Shown here: piece after piece, positions 1 through 11,587 of the stretch
Numbering within the stretch: position 1 is the stretch's first letter
Layout: each line of letters begins with the position of its first letter
NCBI GenBank assembly: GCA_902729315.2
Contig: LR746271.1
Span: 2,812,001-2,876,000, forward strand
Reading direction: 5' to 3'
Length of the DNA: 64,000 bases
Source of the DNA: Spirodela intermedia
Taxonomy: Eukaryota; Streptophyta; Magnoliopsida; Alismatales; Araceae
Notes under the pieces: model-generated
Databases searched by the model: none
Seen by the model: only the letters and a program-made list of their open reading frames with translations
Told to the model about the DNA's origin: nothing
Made by a program: the position numbers and the translations under genes

Positions 1-3000
1 TTCGCATCACCATGAGTCCCTTCTTTTATAATATACCATACTTATTTTTCATTAAAAGATCTCATGATTCTCAGAAATATACAATTTTTTATCACTTCTT
101 AAATGAAAGAAAAATTCTTACTATCTTCTTCCTACCCTTGAATAGAAATGTTATGTGTGAGATAAATCACCCATGTCTTTTAGTTCTTTTAGGCCTTCTT
201 CAAAAATATCTTAAATATCATTTCTCAAGTATTGTCATCATTTTCACACTCTAGACAACATATTTTTTTTCATTGCAAACTAGCATAGAAGGTTGCTGAA
301 TATACAAACTTGCTTTCTCATGCTAGATAGAACTTCCTCTTTCTCCTTCATCTGTAAACTTTAATGAAGAACACAAAGATGAACCCTAGCTTGCAATTGA
401 AACTATGGCTTTCATACCAAATTTTATTTCATGTGGAGCAAAGAAAATTTATGATCATGTGCTTCTAGTCCTAGCTTGATATAGCTGAAAGCCAATCTTT
501 GATGCTACAAAAAGGGGAGTTGAATTGTATCACTTTTAGAAAATGGGCATACTTGAAAATAAAGTAGCATGTGTGAAATAAATGTTTGTAGAGGGTTGTT
601 TTAAGCTAACCCTCATCTTTTCGTGACTTAGGTGGGGTATCTCTACTAGATGACATCTAACCAAGTATTACTTTTCTTCTGAAAGTCCTAACATAGTCTT
701 TTAAACTACCATAAGTCTAACTTGAGTTCAAAAGGATTCATGAAAATAAAAAGTAAACTAGGTCAACTTAAAGAACCTATAATGGGGTATCTTTAGGTGG
801 TACTTGAATGTTGAGCTAAGTGCTTAGGCATTATGAGATTTAACCATGAACTACAAAATCTTGATCTCATGAGTTGTGTAAGCCTCAAACATCTCACAGC
901 AAGAAAAGTAGTTTGTTTTCATATTTCCTTCTATTGTTATAACAGTCCTAGACACATTCATGTTTCAAAATTTATGATTCAAATTTAAATATTAGAAGCT
1001 AATGGATATATTTATACGAGTTTTTTGTACCACTAGTAGTCCAACAAACTTATCTAAGAAAAATCCTTACTAACACTGTTCACAATCTCTAAAGTATAAA
1101 GATTGAATTTTAGTGTGTTCAGCATCATTTTGAATTGTCATTTCACAAAAATTAATTATGGTTTTTATTTTTATCTTTTATTTTATAATTTTTTTTGGAT
1201 AAGTGTTTTAACTTCTAACACTATTTTGTTATAAGTTTTTCAAACTTGACTTATCTAACCAAAAAAAATAGTATCATACTTATTTAAAAAAATTGTCTTT
1301 CTTCTCTACAGTTATCTGAACAGCAGTCTTGCAATTAAATAGTTTTAATTCAGGCTATATCTTCACATTGAAATAACTCGAATAAGTGATTTAAAGTACA
1401 AATCCTAATAAATATCTATTAGTTACATATCATTATGTCCTAATCCTTCAAGATAAGAGTATTTTCGAAATTAATGTCACAGGACAATGTTGTTGTCCAG
1501 ATAAATTAGGAATTCTTTCTCTCATTTGACTATAACCAATCATGAAAGTTATTTTTTCAAAATAAATTTGGTAAACTTTAGGTTTACAAACCTAAATTCT
1601 TCTAAGCAACACTGTTAAAATTAATAATTTAATATCCAATTCTCACTAATAGTTTTCTTTAAAATATTTAAATATATATTTAATAAAATTAATAAATAAT
1701 TTAACTTTTTTCTAACTAGAAATCAAATTGTTGGAGGTGGGGCCATACTAAGTTCAAGAAGGGGGGGCTGAATTGATCAAATTCAAATTCATTGTAACAT
1801 ACTTTTCTAATATATATTGACCTCTTCTAGTAATCTTTAGTTTATATTGATCTCGTATATTTAGATCTTTGGAATGTTAGAAATTTATAATAATTCAACC
1901 CTCTACCTATTGTAATTTACTATAAACACAGAATTCTAGGCTTACATTAATTTTTCTTATAATTCGAAATGCACATCTTTCTTATATTTTCAAATTTAAA
2001 TTCTCTTCATTTTCACACTTTTAATTAGGTTAATAATACATTATTTTTGTGTGATAAGTAATGAATAATTAGTATATTAGGTGCATTAGTTGATGCTAAA
2101 TGATATATATTTAATGAAAGATTAAGTAAAGCCTATTAGACTTTGTACATGAAATACATACTTAATGTGTGATTTGTACATACTTTTATGACATGCTTAT
2201 ATTTAGAATATTCATTTATTATGTACTAATATGATTTAATTTACATTTTTATCATTAAATCTGTCATTATCAAGAAAAAAATCGGAATTTAAGATTTGAA
2301 ATTCATTTTGTTGGATAAAAATATTTTTTCCTATTTTTTTATGATTTTTCAGAATATTTATGTAATAAGTGTTGATTTATCAGGAAATCATGAGCTCATT
2401 AAAGAAGCCCATTAAGGCTTCTTTTGTCAGTTTATTTAATTAAATTAAAATAATTTGAGAAATGGACGAAAATTGGTGAAAATTTCTAGAAATAGTGGGA
2501 AATGACCAAAAAATGGATAGAAAATAGATGAAAAAATGGATAGATAAATGACAGCTGATTTTCACTAAAAATTAAACAAAGTTTTAGCAAGTTGATTGTT
2601 CACTATTAATGTATTCTAGATCTAATGGGAATATAAAAACTTCAAATTTAGGACAAAAAATGATTATTTTTTCCTCTTTTTGCCAAGTGATAGGTAGCGG
2701 TGTTTTTCTAGTTTTTCATTGATTTCTCACTTATTCTTTATAAAAATCTGATATTTATGTCATTCTGAATTTGTTTCTTTAATTAATTCAAGTGACAAGT
2801 GAATGAATTAAAGAAACAATCATTTTTTAAGGATTTTAGTCAGGATTTTGTTTGAACTCATTTGTCCACCCATCTCCAATGTCAAAGGAGGAAAATCCTG
2901 ATTTCAATCCCTCTTCTATTTGATTTTTTGATGGTTTTGGTTCATATTAGTTTTAACTTCATCCAAACAATTGAATTTACATCAAAATGATGATGACTTG

Positions 3001-4640
3001 ATTTATCTTAAAGTGAATTCAGTTTTATAAATTTTAAATTTGGCATCTCTTAATACAATGACTAAGAGACGATCAAAGGCCAAAGCATATTATAGGCATT
3101 AGATGTCTTAGTGTTATAGGCAAAGCTTAATTACTAGTGTCACTTAAACTTCATCTTCATCAAAAGAAGAGGTAATGGAATTGCTCTTGATTATATGCTT
3201 CATCTTCATCTCTAGAAGCTATGTAAATGTTAAAGCTATTGTCACTTAAACTTGACTGAAGATAACTCATTTTCAATCAAAATTTGCTCATCAATGTGTT
3301 ATCTTCTTTGGTAAAATTGACTAGTAAAAATACTACAAAGTTATTAGAGTAAATTTCAAGGGCATTGAGTACATGAGGATGATCGCTCAAGAGTTAGTTA
3401 GCTATTGGAAAAGGGCTAAATTCATAAATAAATTTTAGTCACACTCTTGTCCTATTTTCTACTCATGAAATATTAAATAAAGTAGCAACTTTATTTGATA
3501 CCTCAGATATGTTATCATTAAAACATATTGATACCTCAAATATTTGTAAATACATCTTGAAATAAAAACTTTAATGTCAAACTAAATGTAAATTACCTCA
3601 AATAAAATATTCAAAAGGTATATTGAGTGACTCTTCATAAAAATATACAATATTAATATTAATATTTAAAATAAATATTTAAATTACTATGAATATTTTT
3701 GATATAATTTATTAAAACCGTGTTAAATAAATTCATAATGATCTTTTCAATTACATAAATCTCTTGAGACCCTTGGTTACAAGTGAAAAGTTTATTTATT
3801 GAAATATTGAGAGTCATGCATATATGTCATGAATTTACATCAAATATTTGGTGTGTTCATTGTAATATCATATGAGTTATATTTATTGATTTCATATCAT
3901 ATAAGTAACAATCAAATCCAAAGTATTAATCATTGAGATCTAAAGATTCTTCATGAGAGGAACACTTAATTGTTGATTCATATCTATCAAGGAATCACAA
4001 TTTGATAAGATATATATTATATATATGGTTAAATTAGTATAGGTGACTTGTGATCATGATATTATTTTTATTATATATTTAAACTAACCTTGAAATACAT
4101 CATCTAGTTTTCCTAAATGGCCTTTTACATAATTTTCTACACTCTCACATAGATAAGACATCAATACAGTTTGAAAAATAATTGTCTTAAAAAAGTCTCA
4201 AACTCAACATGTCAATGGTGACATGTCATCGACTTATGTAGATGAAAAATCAACATGAATGTGATTATTTGACTTGATCTCCACAAGAAAATTATTCACT
4301 ATTGAGCAAGGTCCAATTCAAGTTTCAACTCAAATAAATAAAAGAATAGAAAGATTTGAAATACAGAAGGGTAAAAGGATGTTACTACATGTTCTAGAAA
4401 ATAATAAGTTTTTTAACATGTTTCCTAAATGTTCAAGATCATATTAAAGTTGGAAACTATTAGAAGATGATTATTAATCTATAAGGAAAGACTTGAGAAA
4501 TATAATACAAGTCTCAAGACAAATATCCAAATGAAAAACCCAAGCTCTTCCTACTAGACACATCAATAATTAATAGAAAGTTGTACCATGATCTTCATCT
4601 AACATCAACAACTTGAATGACATCTAATTCAAAGAAAAAT
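1..4640. other. AT-rich intergenic desert with retroelement traces
   Basis: No open reading frame with a recognisable protein or exon structure is visible. The composition is very AT-rich throughout. Two short G-rich signatures followed by a TGAATTG-like word occur at about 508-530 and 1753-1776; in many plant genomes this kind of word marks degraded LTR-retrotransposon sequence, which I take as weak evidence only. A short near-perfect palindrome lies at 2771-2820. Otherwise I see nothing to annotate. Confidence 0.6.
2771..2820. repeat. Short near-perfect inverted repeat
   Basis: Two arms of about 20 bases, the left reading TTGTTTCTTTAATTAATTCA and the right nearly its reverse complement, are separated by a loop of about ten bases. 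The hairpin is AT-rich. It could be a small fold-back relic or chance in AT-rich DNA. Confidence 0.5.
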
Positions 4641-4649
4641 ACTCTCTAT

Positions 4650-6850
4650 TAGGTCTTAAGGTAACTAAGTGGTGAGGGGAGAGGTTGATGCAGGACGGAG
4701 TGAGAACTCTTGTACCTGATCAATGAAACTCAAGACCTAGGATGGGGTAGTCGGACCGATCTGATAAGAATGTATGGACCCTAGACTCTAGGTCTGACCA
4801 CCTAACCTAAGTACAGGCAGGCGTACCAATATGCACTATCAACTCAAGACAACCCAGGGAAACACTCAACGATGGTAAGTGTGAGACCCTCTCGGTCCAC
4901 ATCTAGACAGACGGCGGAACAGTCGTCGTGAAGTAGCCTAGGGCTGCAGCTCATGAACGGTGACGAGTTTGACGTAGCATCAGAAGTCACGATCCTATAA
5001 CCCGTCTTATCTTGCCTACGTTCTTCAGATGGCGGTGGAAATGAGCTGAGAAAACCCTTCGAAAGATAATTAAACTTAAGTAAGAAGGGGTATGGAGCTA
5101 ACCTTCGGGGCTGCGTAGCCCGGCGGGTTGTGACAGAGCGGAGACTCGACGTAAGCAGAGACGTCCGGTGAAGAGCGATGCTAAGTGTCGACGGTCGGTC
5201 TTGGTCGAGAGTCGCAGTAGTCGTCGTCGTAAGGCGTGGCGCGGTCGGCGCAGGCGTGGGCCTGTTGGTGGGCCAAAGGGAACGCTAGCGGACGTGCGCG
5301 GCAAGCTGTGCGGGCGTGCCTTGGGGCACGCGGGCGGCGACGCTGGGTGGGCACGCGGGCGGCGACGCCGGGTGGGCGCGCGGGGCGCGTGCGGCGGCGG
5401 CGCTTCGGCGGGAATGCCGAGCGTTGGCGGTTGGGCGGAAGCCCAACCATCACCGGAAGGATCGGCCTTCTCTGGCGGCGCCGGGAAGCGGAGAAGGAGA
5501 CGATCCCAGCCGACGATACCAGGGAGGGTTGAGCCCTCCTGGTCTCGGCGGCGCCGGAAACGGCGCGACGGCGGCGGATCGTCGGGAAACTCTGGCGGGG
5601 GCCTGTGCGGAGCTTGGACTGGATCTGGCTCGTCGGCACGGCTGCAGGGTCTCTCCTGACGTCGGCGGCAGGTAGGTGTTCGTCGGCAAATGGCCAGCGA
5701 CTATGCAGAGCGGCGGATGGTGGCTCTGGCGAGTTTATGGTGGAGTTCCGAAGGAAGAGAGGGCAGTCGAACTCGAAGTCAAGAGACTCCGGCAAAGTGC
5801 TCGGCGATGGCTCATAGGGAGGCGAAGCAAGCCCCTTTCGTCATGATGGCGTGACAGGGGTTCCAGCAAAGGCGGCGGCGGTTGCAGCGGCAACCGCGAC
5901 CATTTCGTCCAGTGACGGCAGTGATCTCACGGGCGGCAATGAAGATGTCCGGCGGCGGCAGTTGGTCTCAGGCGGCAGCGAGACTTCTCAGGCAACAGCA
6001 TCACGATGAATGAAGTCCTCAAAGGGTATTGACGGCCTTCCTCTCCCTCCTTCCCTCCCTTATCCTAGGTCACGAAGAAGGTAACTCACAAACGATAATC
6101 TCTCACAAAATTTGGCGCTTCTCGTTGAGGGGGGGGTCCTACCTCCCTTTATATAGGGCCCACAAGTGGGCTAAGGGGAGGTGGGCCCACTTGAGGCCCT
6201 CAAGCCCATAAGCCACAAAAAGGCTACAAAAGGGCCTTATTAAAATAGAGACCCAATAAGCTCCCCTAAAAGGAGAAAGAGGAGGGCCCTTGTACGGTGC
6301 TTAAGTGGGCCTCAAATGAAGACCCAAATAAACCCCAAAAGAGGCCCAAAAGGAAAGAAACAGAAGTCCTCCCCCCTTAGGGTTTTAATTGGGCCTCAAA
6401 AGAGAGACCCAATAAACCCTAAAGAAAGGGAGACACAAACAACAACACACACACATAGAATTGGGCCCACTAACACACAAATGCGAGGCCCAACAAGTCA
6501 ACGTGAAAATACAAAGAAAGATAAGGGTGAGCTCGAACTCGTCGTCGTCGCGAAGGTGGAATGTCGTTGTCTCAAAGGGCTAGGCCGTGTAGCAAAAGTT
6601 AGGCTCCTTCGTCTTTGCACGTCGATCAGGCTGAACTCGGACTGCCGGTGTCTCTTGAGCTGATGGAGACGGGTCCCGCTCGCCATCAAAGGTTATTGAG
6701 TGAAAGTATGAGATACTAGTAGCTATTTTAGCCCTAAAAGGGTGGAGTCTCTGTAAAGATGAATTTGAGTGGTTGAGTGGCCAGGTTTGTAATCATCAAT
6801 GTGTATTTCATGAGAGAAATACTACAACACCGGTAGAAATACTACTATGA
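4650..6850 (-). mobile_element. GC-rich, LTR-like repeat fragment, probable minus orientation
   Basis: An abrupt GC-rich block (about 5100-6010) sits in AT-rich desert. It is flanked on the right by a segment rich in GGGCCC, AGACCCAATAA and GGGCCTCAAA words. Read on the minus strand, 6690-6150 resembles a U3 region with three degenerate copies of an AGACCCAATAA-containing unit (near 6248, 6320 and 6404). It is followed by a TATA-like CTATATAAAGGG at about 6147-6160 and then a GC-rich leader. A 25-base direct repeat lies at 5326-5375. All long frames here (for example 5181-5795 minus and 5168-5659 plus) are low-complexity Arg/Ala/Gly/Pro translations and not credible proteins. No integrase or reverse transcriptase remains visible, so this could be a solo LTR, a non-autonomous element or a leader fragment. 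Ends are approximate and no target-site duplication was found. Confidence 0.4.
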
Positions 6851-8293
6851 GATTGAACATAATCAAGTGAGGGGGGAACTAATGTAAAAATCTCAGTGTT
6901 TTTAGTGAGAGAGAGTTACACACATACATGTTGACACATCTAGTAGTAACAAAAATAGAAAATTAGCCAAAAATGAAAAATAGCTAAAACATTTAGAAAC
7001 CTAATTCAACCCACATCTTAGAGTTTGACCTAACCCTATAGTCCTAACAAAAATTATTATAATGCTTTAAAATTTTATCTCAATATTTTTACTTCAAAAT
7101 ATTAAACATTGTTCAATGACCAAATCATTACATTTCAAAAGTGGTATTTTTATAGTTCTTAAAAAGTGTAAACATGCTTAGGAATATAATAATTTTGTGT
7201 GGATATTTAACTATCAATATGGATTTCAAATTAATAAACTAACATTTGAAAATTTAATATCATTAACCTTTATTATCAATAAATTTATAATTAATGTAAC
7301 TCAATCTTATTAATATGTTTTACAATTATTATCATAGTTTGATCCATTTTCCTTTCATATATTATATTTGTCATCATCAAAATGTTTTAAAATAAGCGTG
7401 GTTTTTTAGACCGACACAAATAAATTGACATTTTACTCTTTAGTAAATCTTTAGCAACCACAATATTTAGTACACTATGTTGTGGCTACTACTTTTTGTC
7501 TAAATACAAACGATCATGTTTTTAATTTCTTTGTTTATCAAAGGTTTTAGTAAAACATTGATTATGATTACTTTCTATTTCCAATAGATACCTTTGAGAT
7601 TGCTAGAAGTAAAGATGATTTTGTCAATATACATCTAAGATTGAATTAGACAATAAAATCCACACCCCTTAAAGCAAATGGTTTTCAATTCTAGAAGGAT
7701 TTAGCTAAAATATCTTTACATGAGATGATTTCTTTCAATGATTATAGATTTATTAAATCATCTATTACTTATTTTGATAGCATCGTTTCCTTCATAGATT
7801 GCTATAAGTTTTAGCTTCCAATAAGAAGCAAGTGATCTAAACACTTTTGACAATATTCTAGAATTTAAATAAATTTTGACCAAACTTTCCAATCAATTTA
7901 TGGCATTTCGAGATTTTGAAAAGCATCTCATCAATAAATTCATTTGATGTGGTAGTAAATAAGTCGTAGGGATATTAAAGTAACTCAAGTCTTGATTACT
8001 TGAATCAGTTGTATAAACTCAATCTAGCTTTTTCCAAATCTACATAGAATTCATATAGATCTATCTAGCATTATGAGAATGACTTACAATCACATCCGAA
8101 GCATCATAGTCACTTTCTTAAAGAAATATTTTCTTACACATTTCTAATTTATAATTTATTTCATCAAATAGGGTCAATCAGTGTTTTGAGGGAACACTCA
8201 ATAAATGTCTCCCTTCTTAATATAAACATGCTGAAATCCTCAAGATATTTTAATTCATGTATTTATTTTTCTCTAACACCAATATTGGTGATG
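6851..8293. other. AT-rich intergenic DNA, nothing recognised
   Basis: No coding frame, RNA gene or clear repeat is visible here. The sequence lies between the GC-rich element and copy A of the dispersed repeat. Confidence 0.5.
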
Positions 8294-10032
8294 TGACTTA
8301 GTCGTTCCATAATAAATCACGCAAATTTAAAATTTATAAAACTAGAAAATATCAATTTTTAGATATTTAGAAGTATTTCTGAATAGATATATTAATTATA
8401 ATTCAATAAATTTTTCAAAAATAGTGATAATTTTTCCAAGTCAATCACAGGGATATAATATAATATCGAGTAATGTTTCAGAATTTTTCTCAAAGAATAC
8501 GATTTTTTATAAATTTTATATTAAAAAATAAAAATAAAATATATTTATAATTCATGAAAAAAAGAAACAAGGGTCTGAACGTCAAGGTGACATCAGTGCT
8601 CGACAAATGCGAATCAGATAGAAATAGAATTCTACTCAGTGATTCTTACGTAAGTGATTATAGATAATTTAATTGATCAAATTAAGATCTATAAAAGTAA
8701 GAAGAATTGTAATTGAATGAAGTATAGCTTGGTAAATTTAAATCACACAAATTATCACTAAATGAAGTAAAAATTAAATTGAAAGCAAGAAAACAAAGTT
8801 CTAACATTGCAGCGGCGGTCCGTTGGCGATGTATTAGAATCTTGAGCGTTCAAGAGGATCGTCATGTAGTGTCCATAGCCTCGAAGGTTCTCCTCGGATA
8901 AGGACGACATAGGCAATCTCTATATCTCCTTATGAAGTCTAGAGATCAATAAAATGAGTCATCGAATCGTTTCCTGTGGCTGTCACTCAGTGGAGCAAAA
9001 AAAGGTGAGTTTGCAACTCTTCGGTGGCTGTTACCCGACAAAGAAGAACTAAATGAAAGTGGGACATGTGTCAGAGAGCTTCATCTTTAGGTCCGCACAG
9101 CAAAAGGAGGCTCTTCATTGCATCAGGTACGCTCTCAAGAGGTGGCGACTCGTCTTATGCTAAATAGTCTTCTTTTTAACAATGACTTGTTCGTCGATCA
9201 ATTAGAAATGATTTTTCTAATAAATTTCTAATCCTTTTATCGTGAATCATTTAGTAAGTTTAATAACAATGGTCTACAAATCGTGTTGATGAAATTTTCG
9301 TCAATGATTTAGTGATTCTAATGGATTAATCCTTCACCGGTGATCAGAAAAGTTACGATAATCAGATAAAAATACGAATTTTAACTCTAGGAGGATTTGA
9401 ACCTATGCTAGTTATCTGCCTGCATGAGAAAGATTAAAATAAATACTCTAATGCCTTTATCAAATAACGTCATCATAGTATATCTCTGTTATAATTAAGA
9501 GGTAGTTTATATATTAAAATCTTTGAAGCCTTTTGAGGAAAAGTGTGATGCAAGTTTAGTCCCACATTACTTGTGTGCCAAAGTTTTGGACCAATATATA
9601 GTAATATCACATTTGCAAGTAATGAGTTTATTTCTCTCACATGTACAACCACTCTTGCTCCATAGTTGGCTAACCACTGGTGATGTGATAGAGGAGTGGC
9701 GTACATGTGCCCCCATTGGTCCTAGTTGCTCGAGCCTCTATTCGCAGCTCTCACCAATTACGCTTCCAACCCACTTGTAAGCCCAGCTAGTCGACATGTC
9801 CCTTTTTTTTGCTATATTTTTATTTTAATTTCTTTTTCTTCATTTATCTCAAAAATAGGATTATGAAAATCATATAAATTTGTATAAAATCATATAATTA
9901 GTCAAAAATTCATGTTAATCAACTGAAAACTATTTTTCATAATTTAACATAAATATAAATCTATTTATCATGAGTTAAGGCTAAAATTTTATTATTTATA
10001 AGTTATTAACTCATGATAATGAAGACTTATCA
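8294..10032 (+). repeat. Long dispersed repeat, copy A (LTR-like, 1.7 kb)
   Basis: This stretch matches the reverse complement of 24283-26158 along its whole length, with moderate divergence. Anchors include the outer word TGACTTAGTC, the AATATATTAATTATAATTCAAT block near 8390, the 'AAGATCTATAAAA' block near 8690, the pair around 9070-9125 (GAGCTTCATC and GAGGCTCTTC) and the end TAACTCATGATAATGAAGA. Both copies start TGACTTAG and end TTATCA, so the repeat has the TG...CA ends expected of an LTR. I see no matching five-base target duplication and no internal coding region between the copies, so LTR identity is inferred. There is no credible ORF inside. Confidence 0.7.
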
Positions 10033-10071
10033 ATTAATGTTCTAAATGTGTCATATATATGAGCTAGAGAG

Positions 10072-10340
10072 GAAAGGAGGGTGAATTGAGCTCTTCTCTT
10101 CAGCAAGTGGTGTGAAAGATTTAATATGTCACACATGATGAACATATGTAGAGATTATGGTGGTTCGCCACCATTACTCAGGCCAACCCTTCTCAAAATC
10201 TCTTTACTCGGGCGCTAGTAATATAAACTCAAAGGCCTTGACACTAGAGTTTCGACCTCTAGGATCCTCAAGACTCGAGTGTCACTGTCCTACAAAGCCA
10301 CTGTAGGTATCAGGCATCCCTTCTCTTTAATCTCCACGTC
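10072..10340 (+). repeat. Degraded LTR-retrotransposon relic
   Basis: The string GGAGGGTGAATTGAG near 10076-10090 is followed about 75 bases later by TGGTGGTTCGCCACC. It then runs into short C-rich clauses ('CTCGGGCG', 'CTCAAGACTCGAG'). This order of words is common in plant genomes in degraded retrotransposon sequence, which is my recollection and not a search result. No protein-coding part remains. Confidence 0.3.
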
Positions 10341-10510
10341 TTTAACCACATAGGCAGTAGACGATCAGAAATCTAAGCTACACATGTCACCCGAACTTAA
10401 AACGGCTTAAAATACGTGAATGAATCCGTGGAGTGGGCCATCCCTTCAGTCTGGTCAGTTGGAGCGTCTTGAATGCCGACGAGGTGCGATTCTTCCGGCA
10501 AGTCTCGATA

Positions 10511-10715
10511 TCTTCTATTGTTCTGTATCAACTGCCTTCCTATAAGCGACACGTTGGAGCTGAATATTGGTTGGCATTGAAGAAAGAAAAAAAAAACCAT
10601 AAAGTTTCGCTGTCTTCTATTGTTCTGTATCAACTGCCTTCCGATAAGCCACACATGGGAGCTGAATATTGGTTGGCATTGAAGAAAGAAAAAGAAAAAA
10701 ACGCAGTGCCTCGTT
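10511..10715. repeat. Tandem duplication, two units of about 102 bases
   Basis: The block beginning TCTTCTATTGTTCTGTATCA at 10511 recurs at 10613 with only a few differences. Each copy ends in TGGTTGGCATTGAAGAAAG followed by an A-rich stretch. The open frames that cross it in both strands owe their length to this duplication. No function is apparent. Confidence 0.85.
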
Positions 10716-10739
10716 GTTTTCCAGGTTTACTGTTGAACG

Positions 10740-11516
10740 TTCTATCTTAAAGAGGTATCCTATTTAATGGGTAATTTTCATTTTTTTCATATTCGTATGC
10801 ATTCAAATAGATAGAAACGCATATGTATTCATTCCTCAAGCACCTGAGATTTGGAAAACGCTTCCAAAGCCTTTCCCTGACCCGATAGACTTTCATTACT
10901 CTTCATAAGAACAGTTTTCTATTATACAAGTTCAATTATATCTTTCACGTCTACTGGAACAATACCAATTAGTGGAGAGACAAGTGGACCCGCAGTTAGA
11001 TGCATGGACCTACTCATTATTCGTCTCTGAAAGTGTATATTGAATGATACAATAATACGTGCTACGCAATGCGTCAGTAACGGCGATCATCACCGCTCCA
11101 CCGGATTTCCCTCTAACATGATAAGGGTGGGTGGGTTGAAACAGTAGAGAGACGATGGGTCCATCACATCCGCATCAACGTCCTCATTTGATGGCTTCAA
11201 ACTGCCGCCACCTTGAAATGTAAAGAGGAGAGAGATTCCGTGAGATGGAGACGGGGAAGAGGAGGGAGATGTCGTGCCTCTCTCTCTCTCGCTCTCTCGC
11301 ATTCGGACTTGCAGCGGGGACAAGAGACACATGCCAGCTCGTTGTCAGGCAGGTCGTCCATCCATGCAAACGAAAAACGCAGCGTTCCTCGGCACGTGCA
11401 CAGGCACCATTATCGCCTCCTCTTGTCTCCCCAACTTCCAAATCTCTTTCTCCTCCCCCCGGGACCCTCCTCGAGCACATGCCCTGTTCCTCCACTCTCT
11501 CTCTCTCTCCCTCCCT

Positions 11517-11587
<71 letters not shown>

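Noticed and set aside
5181-5795. 204-residue minus-strand frame in the GC island.
   Set aside because: It is Arg/Pro/Ala low complexity, with competing frames of similar length on both strands and no motif, as GC-rich DNA produces by chance.
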